NCBI GenBank assembly: GCA_019510535.1
Contig: JAEKKE010000007.1
Span: 1-5,747, forward strand
DNA from: Acidobacteriota bacterium
GTDB taxonomy: Bacteria; Acidobacteriota; Terriglobia; Terriglobales; Acidobacteriaceae
Direction: 5' to 3'
Length of the DNA: 5,747 nucleotides
Shown here: piece after piece, positions 1 to 4,854 of the stretch
Numbering within the stretch: the stretch's first letter is position 1
Layout of the letters: each line of letters begins with the position of its first letter
Notes under the pieces: generated by a model
Seen by the model: the letters and a program-made list of their open reading frames with translations, nothing else
What the model was told of the DNA's origin: nothing
The model's database searches: none
Translations under genes and position numbers: made by a program

Positions 1-1451
1 TGCGGCTGGTTGATAATCGGTGTTCCGAACTGTTCGCCGAAGATGCCGGCGTTGGTAATGGTGAAGGTGCCGCCGGCGATCTCATCGGGAGCCAGCTTCT
101 TGCCGCGGGCGCGCTCGGCGATATCGACGATGCCGCGAGCGATGCCGAGGAAGCTCTTCTCCTCGGTCTGCTTGAGGACCGGAACGATCAGGCCCCAGTC
201 CAGAGCAACGGCGATGCCGATGTTGATGTTCTTCGCATAGCGGATGGCATCGCCCTCGACAGAGGCGTTGACGACGGGGTGCTTGCGGAGAGCGGTGATC
301 ACAGCGCGGGTGATGAAGGGCATGTACGTGAGCTTCACGCCATTGCGCTGCTCGTACTTGTTCTTCTCCTTCTCGCGGAGCTTCACGATGCGGGTCATGT
401 CCACCTTGAAGACGGTGTGGACGTGCGGCGAGGTCTGCTTGGACTCGACCATGCGCTTGGCGATGATCGAGCGCATCTTCGACATCGGCTCCAGGGTGCC
501 GGGAGCCGGAACCGCAGCGGCCGGGGTGGGAGCGGCAGCAGGCTTCGCTGCTGCAGGAGCAGCGGCGGCAGGAGCCGGGGCGGCAGCGGGCTTTGCGCCT
601 GAGATTACGCCGGTGATGTCGTCCTTGGTGATACGACCGCTGGCGCCGGTACCGGGGACGGTCGAGAGATCGATGTTGTTCTCCTTGGCCATCTTGCGGA
701 CCAGCGGAGAGCTGCGGACGCCGGCAGCGGCTGTCTCGGCGGTGGTGGCGGCTGGAGCGGCCGGGGCTGGGGCAGCGGCTGAGGGAGCCGGTGCGGCGGC
801 AGGAGCAGCGGCTGTCTTGCCCGCGCCTCCGCCGATGACGGCGACCACGGTATTGATGGAGACGGTCGAACCGGCCTCCACCTTGATCTCGCTCAGCACA
901 CCGGCTGCGGGCGCGGGAATCTCGGCGTCAACCTTGTCGGTCGAGATCTCGAAGAGCGGCTCATCGCGCTGGACGGAGTCGCCAACCTTCTTCAGCCACT
1001 TGGTGATGGTGCCTTCCGTGATGGACTCACCCATCTGCGGCATGACGACGTCGGTACCCGGACCGGCAGCAGGACCAGCGGCAGGAGCTGACGGGGCCGC
1101 AGAACCAGTATTCTGCGAGGGCTCCTGCGTAGCTTCAGTGGCCGCAGCCTTGTCGTCGGCGGCAGCGGGAGTTGCAGGGGCAGCAGCCGCAGGAGCGGAA
1201 GCCGCAGCGGAACCTTCTTCCGCGATGATGGCAACGACGCTGTTCACGTTGACCGTGGCGCCTTCCTGCACCTTGACCTCGGTCAGAATGCCGGCTGCGG
1301 GCGAGGGAATCTCGGCATCCACCTTATCGGTCGAGATCTCGAAGAGCGGTTCGTCGCGCTCTACCTTGTCGCCCGGCTTCTTCAGCCACTTGGTCAGGGT
1401 GCCTTCGGTGATGGACTCGCCCATCTGGGGCATGACTACGTCAGTCGGCAT
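1..1451 (-). CDS. Dihydrolipoamide acyltransferase, E2 of a 2-oxoacid dehydrogenase complex (C-terminal end missing)
   Basis: This is the E2 core enzyme that carries acyl groups on a lipoyl arm from E1 to CoA. Reading leftward from ATG at 1451 it gives 483 residues and then leaves the window still open. Domains seen: lipoyl domain 1 (about 3-77, lysine K43 in STDKVDAEIP), an Ala/Pro linker, lipoyl domain 2 (about 133-207, K173 in the same motif), a linker, the peripheral-subunit-binding domain (about 246-280, SSPLVRKMAKENNID then GRITKDDI), a third Ala/Pro linker, and the acyltransferase domain from about 320 (PMSKMRSIIAKRM, later GTFTITNAGIFG). The catalytic HxxxDG motif would lie past the left edge. 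A Shine-Dalgarno AAGGA lies 5 nt before the ATG. Many annotation pipelines would call it succinyltransferase (sucB), but TSPHVHTVFKVDMTRI looks more like branched-chain-type E2s, so I give no symbol. The neighbours lipB and lpd fit the role. E2 identity is very secure; the substrate is not. Confidence 0.95.
   Translation of the reverse strand, partial: MPTDVVMPQMGESITEGTLTKWLKKPGDKVERDEPLFEISTDKVDAEIPSPAAGILTEVKVQEGATVNVNSVVAIIAEEGSAAASAPAAAAPATPAAADDKAAATEATQEPSQNTGSAAPSAPAAGPAAGPGTDVVMPQMGESITEGTITKWLKKVGDSVQRDEPLFEISTDKVDAEIPAPAAGVLSEIKVEAGSTVSINTVVAVIGGGAGKTAAAPAAAPAPSAAAPAPAAPAATTAETAAAGVRSSPLVRKMAKENNIDLSTVPGTGASGRITKDDITGVISGAKPAAAPAPAAAAPAAAKPAAAPTPAAAVPAPGTLEPMSKMRSIIAKRMVESKQTSPHVHTVFKVDMTRIVKLREKEKNKYEQRNGVKLTYMPFITRAVITALRKHPVVNASVEGDAIRYAKNINIGIAVALDWGLIVPVLKQTEEKSFLGIARGIVDIAERARGKKLAPDEIAGGTFTITNAGIFGEQFGTPIINQP
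834..1445 (-). repeat. Tandem duplication of the lipoyl domain inside the E2 gene
   Basis: Residues 3-76 and 133-206 of the E2 align without gaps over 74 positions, with about 59 identical, counted by eye. The two copies are offset by 130 codons (390 bp), at 1224-1445 and 834-1055. The lipoyl-lysine context STDKVDAEIP is identical in both copies. An Ala/Pro-rich linker of about 55 codons separates them. Most differences are conservative (I/V, S/A, S/T), which suggests either a fairly recent duplication or continuing homogenisation. Confidence 0.85.
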
Positions 1452-1456
1452 GATGA

Positions 1457-1461
1457 TCCTT
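1457..1461 (-). promoter_or_regulatory. Shine-Dalgarno of the E2 gene
   Basis: On the minus strand AAGGA sits 5 nt before the ATG at 1451. It supports this start, which places the first lipoyl strand (TDVVMPQMGES) immediately after the initiator as in other E2 proteins. Confidence 0.75.
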
Positions 1462-1536
1462 GAGAAAGTGAATTCAAATTACAAGTGAAACTGAGGTCGA
1501 GCGGCGTTCAGCGAACGGAGCTCACTGCAACTCCCG

Positions 1537-1544
1537 ATTCTATA
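1537..1544 (-). promoter_or_regulatory. Possible -10 element upstream of E2
   Basis: The minus strand reads TATAGAAT here, offering TATAGA or TAGAAT (5 of 6 to TATAAT) about 86 nt before the E2 start, inside the 140-bp lipB-E2 gap. The best -35 is only a weak TTTTCG about 16 nt upstream of TATAGA. If real, E2 would have its own promoter in addition to read-through from lipB. The same octamer TAGAATCG recurs upstream of lpd. Confidence 0.25.
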
Positions 1545-1591
1545 CCGCGAAAAACAGCACCGAAAACCGCCTCTAACCGATAAACGAACAT

Positions 1592-2323
1592 TTAGGCGAT
1601 ATTCATCAAGTCCTGTAGCGAGTCCACCGCCAGCATCTGGCGCTGGAAGACGTGGCCCATGTGACGCGCGGCCGAGTTGGCCGCGTTGGCCAGTGTCGGC
1701 TCAGGTTGGTGGTCCTCCGGCGCCTCCAGTTCCAGACTGGTGACGGCACGGTCGTTGATGCCGCAGGGCACGATCAAGTCGAAGTCGCGAAGGTCAGTCG
1801 TAACGTTCAACGCGAAGCCGTGCGAGGTGACGCCCATGGAGACGTGCACACCAAAGGCGCAGATCTTCTTCTCTGGGATCGAGCCGCCGGGGAGGGTCCA
1901 GACGCCGGTGCGGCCTTTCACTCGCTGGGTGAGCACGCCGAAGTCATGGCAGACGCGGATGATGACCTCTTCCAGCATCCGCATATAGTCGACCGGGCCG
2001 AGGTGCGGTCCGCGCTTGCCCGGCCAGTCGCCGCGCAGGTCGAAGATGGGATAGCCGACGAGCTGTCCGGGGCCGTGATAGGTGACGTCGCCCCCACGGT
2101 TGATCTCATGCAGCTCCACGCCTTTGCGGGCCAGGAGTTCATCGCTGGCGAGGACGTTTTCGCGATGGGAGTTGCGGCCTAGCGTCAGTACGGGGGGATG
2201 CTCCAGCAGGATCAGCGTGTCGCCGATACGGTTCTGCTTGCGCGCCTCGATTACCTGGCGTTGGATCTCGAGGCCGTCAGCGTAGGTGGTGCGTCCGAGT
2301 TGGAGAAGGTGAATGTACTGCAT
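1592..2323 (-). CDS. lipB: Lipoyl(octanoyl) transferase LipB
   Basis: LipB (EC 2.3.1.181) transfers octanoate from acyl carrier protein to the lipoyl-domain lysines of E2 and GcvH proteins in the cytoplasm, the first step of endogenous lipoate synthesis; LipA then inserts sulphur. The family signature is complete in the 243-residue product: RGGDVTYHGPGQLVGYPI (about 77-94), the catalytic lysine K153 in KKICAFGVHVS, VTSHGFALNV (about 166-175) and the catalytic cysteine C187 in VPCGIND. The length is slightly above the 213 residues of the E. coli protein, mainly from a C-terminal tail. The frame stays open upstream to an ATG at 2413, but the added 30 codons run through a hairpin repeat and resemble no LipB N-terminus. 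I therefore choose the ATG at 2323 (MQYIHLLQLGRTTYADGLEIQ), although no strong Shine-Dalgarno precedes it. Its substrate, an E2, is the next gene downstream, and the E3 gene lies upstream. Confidence 0.95.
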   Translation of the reverse strand: MQYIHLLQLGRTTYADGLEIQRQVIEARKQNRIGDTLILLEHPPVLTLGRNSHRENVLASDELLARKGVELHEINRGGDVTYHGPGQLVGYPIFDLRGDWPGKRGPHLGPVDYMRMLEEVIIRVCHDFGVLTQRVKGRTGVWTLPGGSIPEKKICAFGVHVSMGVTSHGFALNVTTDLRDFDLIVPCGINDRAVTSLELEAPEDHQPEPTLANAANSAARHMGHVFQRQMLAVDSLQDLMNIA

Positions 2324-2381
2324 CGATGTTCCGCAAGGGAACGAGATTGAGGTCTCTGACGGGTGAGGAAAACATAACCTC

Positions 2382-2436
2382 AGGGGCTGAAGCCCCTCCC
2401 TTTTTGACCGCATTACGGCACGGCTGAAGCCGTGCC
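2382..2436. repeat. REP-like pair of GC-rich hairpins with TGAA loops
   Basis: Two perfect palindromes sit 19 nt apart in the gap between lpd and lipB. The first is 2382-2397: stem AGGGGC/GCCCCT, 6 bp, loop TGAA. The second is 2417-2436: stem GGCACGGC/GCCGTGCC, 8 bp, loop TGAA. Both share the core GGCTGAAGCC in the same orientation. On the plus strand the first is followed by CCCTTTTTG, which looks terminator-like, but no plus-strand gene ends here. Read as minus-strand RNA, the direction of lpd and lipB, neither hairpin is followed by a U-run, so they are not obvious intrinsic terminators for lpd. The paired, similar-core layout is that of REP or REPIN-type elements. My memory is that GGCACGGCTGAAGCCGTGCC-like sequences recur in Terriglobia genomes. 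Confidence 0.7.
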
Positions 2437-2553
2437 CTTAAGCACAACCACTCATTGGAACGCAGTGAAGAACAGCAACAACAAATCAATACGTCGGGAA
2501 GGCCAGAGGTCCCCAAAGTCGAGAGGACTCTCTGACCACCCAATATTTCCCAG

Positions 2554-3969
2554 TTAGACGTTGATCGCCATACCTTCAACCGAGGCGAAGCCATCGAGCA
2601 GCGCCTCCGCGACCGTCGGGTGAGCGTGCACGGTGAACATCATGGACTCGACAGTGGCTTCGAGCTCCATTGCCGTTACGGCTTCCGCGATGATGTCGGT
2701 GGCCAGCGGACCGATGATGTGTACGCCGAGGATCTCGCCGTACTTCTTATCGGCGACTACCTTGATGAAGCCATCGTGCGCACCCAGGATCGTTGCCTTG
2801 GAGTTGCCGACGAATGGGAACTTACCGACCTTCACGTCGTAGCCGGCTTCCTTGGCCTTCGCTTCCGTCAGACCCACCGAGCCGATCTGCGGCTCGCAGT
2901 AGGTGCAGCCGGGGATCAGGTTGCGCTTCATCGGCTTGGCATACTTGCCGGCCAGTTTGGCGGCGACCAGCATGCCGGCTGTGGAGCCGGAGTGCGCGAG
3001 CTGCGGGAAACCCATGACGATATCGCCGATGGCGTAGACACCCGGCTCGGCCGTCTGCATGTACTCATCCACTTCTACGAAGCCGCGGTCAACCTTGACC
3101 TTGGTCTTATCAATACCGACGTTGCCGGTGCGAGGAGCGCGGCCTACAGCGACGAGAACCTTCTCCGCTTCCTTCGCGGCAGGCTTGCCGTCGCTGGTGG
3201 TGAAGTCAACCTTCACGCCGCTCTTGGTCTTTTCGATCTTGTCGACTTTGGCGGAGAGGTGTACGTCGATGCCGCGCTTCTTGAACTGGCGCAGCAGCTC
3301 CTTGGAGACCTCTTCGTCTTCGGCCGGCACGATACGCGGCAGAGCCTCGATCACCGTGACCTCTGAGCCGAAGCTGCGGAAGATAGAGGCGAACTCGACG
3401 CCCACGGCGCCCGAGCCGATGACCACAAGCGACTTGGGAACCGCCTCCATCGAGAGGATCTCGATGTTGGTCATGATCTTGTCGTCAGCAGTGTAGCCGG
3501 GGAGCATACGAGCATCGGAGCCGGTGGCCAGTACAACATTCTTGGTCTGGACCTGCGACTCCTTGCCACCCTCGATGGCGATGGTGTGCACGCCGCCCTT
3601 GGCTGCGCCGGTCAGCTTGCCGTATCCGCGCACCACCGTGATCTTGTTCTTCTTCATCAGGAAGTCGAGACCCTTGGTGTGCTTGGTCACGATATCCGCT
3701 TTGCGGCCGACGACGGCGGGCCAGTTCACCTTGACCTCGCCTGTGGTCTCCAGACCGAACTCCTTGGCGTGCTTGAAGTGATCGTAGACTTCGGCCGAGA
3801 ACAGGATGGCCTTGGTGGGAATGCAGCCCACGTGAAGGCAGGTACCGCCAATCTTGTCGGTAGCCTCAATCAATGCCACCTTCAGCCCATACTGCGCCGC
3901 ACGGATCGCGCAGGTGTATCCCGCGGGTCCGCCGCCAATTACCGCAACATCAAAGATCGTGTCAGCCAA
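2554..3969 (-). CDS. lpdA: Dihydrolipoyl dehydrogenase (E3)
   Basis: This is the flavoprotein E3 (EC 1.8.1.4) that reoxidises dihydrolipoyl groups of E2 or GcvH proteins with NAD+. At 471 residues it has the usual family length. Seen in order: FAD-binding VIGGGPAG (10-17), redox disulphide GGTCLHVGCIPTK (C44 and C49), NAD-binding VVIGSGAVGVEFAS (182-195), second FAD motif VYAIGDI (311-317), and the C-terminal dimer-domain pair H450 and E455 in HAHPTVAEAL. Two local variations: LAHSGSTAGM (325-334) where many E3s have LAHKA..EG, and CTYCEP (355-360), which forms a CxxC where many have a YT.PE-type motif. The start is TTG at 3969: AGGAG lies 6 nt upstream, an in-frame TGA sits two codons upstream, and any later start would lose the FAD motif. 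It is co-directional with lipB and E2, so it probably serves this complex, though one Lpd often serves several. Confidence 0.96.
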   Translation of the reverse strand: MADTIFDVAVIGGGPAGYTCAIRAAQYGLKVALIEATDKIGGTCLHVGCIPTKAILFSAEVYDHFKHAKEFGLETTGEVKVNWPAVVGRKADIVTKHTKGLDFLMKKNKITVVRGYGKLTGAAKGGVHTIAIEGGKESQVQTKNVVLATGSDARMLPGYTADDKIMTNIEILSMEAVPKSLVVIGSGAVGVEFASIFRSFGSEVTVIEALPRIVPAEDEEVSKELLRQFKKRGIDVHLSAKVDKIEKTKSGVKVDFTTSDGKPAAKEAEKVLVAVGRAPRTGNVGIDKTKVKVDRGFVEVDEYMQTAEPGVYAIGDIVMGFPQLAHSGSTAGMLVAAKLAGKYAKPMKRNLIPGCTYCEPQIGSVGLTEAKAKEAGYDVKVGKFPFVGNSKATILGAHDGFIKVVADKKYGEILGVHIIGPLATDIIAEAVTAMELEATVESMMFTVHAHPTVAEALLDGFASVEGMAINV

Positions 3970-3975
3970 GTTTCA

Positions 3976-3980
3976 CTCCT
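3976..3980 (-). promoter_or_regulatory. Strong Shine-Dalgarno fixing the TTG start of lpd
   Basis: The minus strand reads AGGAG, then TGAAAC, then TTG. The TGA in that spacer is in frame with the TTG and closes the frame upstream. The 6-nt spacing is good, and no ATG or GTG is available before the FAD-binding motif, so this site decides the start. Confidence 0.85.
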
Positions 3981-4006
3981 AGTCCGAAATGGAACCAAAC
4001 GATTCG

Positions 4007-4012
4007 ATTCTA
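4007..4012 (-). promoter_or_regulatory. Possible -10 element upstream of lpd
   Basis: TAGAAT on the minus strand (5 of 6 to TATAAT) lies 37 nt before the TTG start, and I see no convincing -35. It is followed by CG, giving the octamer TAGAATCG, which also occurs upstream of the E2 gene at 1535-1542. A promoter is expected somewhere in this 193-bp gap; this is the best-looking hexamer, not a proven one. Confidence 0.25.
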
Positions 4013-4098
4013 CGCCGAGGAAATCGATTCAGTGCGATCTTCGGGATGGCCACGCGGGGTCTAGCAACAACAAACTCCCGACCGAGGCATTAACGCTT

Positions 4099-4123
4099 CA
4101 ACTTTTAACTTACAACTTTTAAC
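4099..4123. repeat. Short AT-rich direct repeat in the gap between the kinase gene and lpd
   Basis: CAACTTTTAAC occurs twice (4099-4109 and 4113-4123) with a 14-bp period. On the minus strand it reads GTTAAAAGTTG twice. A looser relative, CCAACTTACCC, lies at 4158-4168, spanning the kinase stop codon. The AT-rich patch contrasts with its GC-rich surroundings. It may be a degenerate simple repeat, or binding sites upstream of lpd; nothing in the sequence decides between these. Confidence 0.6.
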
Positions 4124-4162
4124 CTTCACCCAAGCTGCCCTTCGCCAGCACTTACTTCCAAC

Positions 4163-4771
4163 TTACCCAAGGGTTCCAGCGGCATCAATCGTAGCTTTCA
4201 CCATTGCGTCAAGGCCCATGCAGGAGTTGAGCAGCAGGTGATAGAGATGGCGGTCGGCCCAGTCGCGGTTATAGTGCCGGCGAACGTAATTCGCACGGGC
4301 TGCGTCGAAGGCGTGAATCTCCTCCTCGGCGCGGTGGGCGCGCTCCGGGTACTTTGCCTCGAACCAGCGCTTTTTGTGTGGCATGGAGGCGTAGGTGAAG
4401 ACGTGGAAGGCTCCCGGTTCACCGCAGAGATAGCTTGAGCCACCACGGCCAACGATGACACAGTGTCCCTCTACCGCCACACGCTTCATTGCCCGCTGCA
4501 GGTAACCGAGCATCCGTTCGCTGTCGGTGCCGCTTGGCGGGAAACCCAGTTCCGCGCCCCCGGCCAGGAAACCCTTCCCCAGACGTGCGTACCAGGGATC
4601 CAGTTTCTCGTCGCCTGCCACCACCTGGCTGGGATCTACCCCGGCCTCCGCGGCCGCGGCGTCGACCAGCGCCTTGTCATACAACTTCCAACCCAGCGTA
4701 TCCGCCAGGGCGGCGGCATACTCCGCTCCCTGGCTGCCATATTCCCGTTCGACCGTAAAAAAGCGCACCAT
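4163..4771 (-). CDS. Cytidylate-kinase-like family protein, substrate unknown
   Basis: The product resembles the cytidylate-kinase-like P-loop family (Pfam Cytidylate_kin2 type), not the housekeeping Cmk. It opens with MVRFFTVEREYGSQGAEYAAALADTLGWKLYDKALV in essence: an EREYGSQG segment in place of a classical GxxxxGK[ST] loop, then the LGW..YDK pattern. Mid-protein it has VIVGRGGSSYL (about 105-115), and near the C-terminus an Arg-rich lid-like stretch (RANYVRRHYNRDWAD) followed by LYHLLLNSCMGLDAMV, as in the family. The product is 202 residues, a typical length. The frame extends to a TTG at 4795, but I prefer the ATG at 4771 because the protein fits the family from there and a -10-like element overlaps the extension. 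No Shine-Dalgarno is evident at either. It runs in the same direction as lpd 193 bp downstream but shows no functional link. Family assignment is fairly secure; the biochemical role is unknown. Confidence 0.82.
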   Translation of the reverse strand: MVRFFTVEREYGSQGAEYAAALADTLGWKLYDKALVDAAAAEAGVDPSQVVAGDEKLDPWYARLGKGFLAGGAELGFPPSGTDSERMLGYLQRAMKRVAVEGHCVIVGRGGSSYLCGEPGAFHVFTYASMPHKKRWFEAKYPERAHRAEEEIHAFDAARANYVRRHYNRDWADRHLYHLLLNSCMGLDAMVKATIDAAGTLG

Positions 4772-4780
4772 ACGCGACGA

Positions 4781-4789
4781 ACTATAGCA
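4781..4789 (-). promoter_or_regulatory. Possible extended -10 of the kinase-like gene
   Basis: The minus strand reads TGCTATAGT, an extended -10 pattern (TGn plus TATAGT, 5 of 6), ending 9 nt before the ATG at 4771. Transcription from it would begin only about 0-3 nt before the ATG, giving a leaderless or nearly leaderless mRNA. That agrees with the missing Shine-Dalgarno. No -35 match is visible. Confidence 0.3.
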
Positions 4790-4842
4790 CGGCAACTTTG
4801 CGAAGCATTCGTGATTTCTGAATCATCCATTGCTCCGTGCCG

Positions 4843-4848
4843 TATTGT
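4843..4848 (+). promoter_or_regulatory. Possible -10 of the VWA gene
   Basis: TATTGT (4 of 6 to TATAAT) ends 6 nt before the ATG at 4855, so a start seven positions downstream would fall on the A of the ATG. There is no Shine-Dalgarno before this ATG. The match is weak and I see no good -35. An imperfect inverted repeat, TGATT-TCTG-AATCA (4812-4825), lies upstream and could be an operator or chance. Confidence 0.2.
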
Positions 4849-4854
4849 GGCTGC

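Noticed and set aside
244..1488. A 414-codon open frame on the plus strand, rich in Ala and Gly
   Set aside because: It lies antisense to the E2 gene. Its composition is the reverse reading of the GC-rich Ala/Pro linkers, and it has a repeat only because the lipoyl domains repeat. The minus-strand reading shows every expected E2 domain.
1505..1517. CGTTC-AGC-GAACG palindrome upstream of E2 as a terminator or operator
   Set aside because: The 5-bp arms with a 3-nt loop are within chance expectation for this GC content and no T-run follows in either direction.
2382..2406. Hairpin plus CCCTTTTTG as an intrinsic terminator on the plus strand
   Set aside because: No plus-strand gene ends near it, and its partner hairpin without a T-run points to a repeat pair. 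In the minus direction used by the genes there is no U-run after the stem.
2521..2532. GAGAG-GA-CTCTC just after the lpd stop as a terminator
   Set aside because: The arms are 5 bp with a 2-nt loop, too tight to fold fully, and no U-run follows on the minus strand.
2277..2594. A 105-codon minus-strand frame bridging the end of lpd, the intergenic repeat and the start of lipB
   Set aside because: It overlaps both real genes out of frame, runs through the hairpin repeat, and has no recognisable domain or ribosome binding site.
2620..3366. A 248-codon open frame on the plus strand
   Set aside because: It is antisense to lpd, which is complete with all cofactor and catalytic motifs on the other strand.
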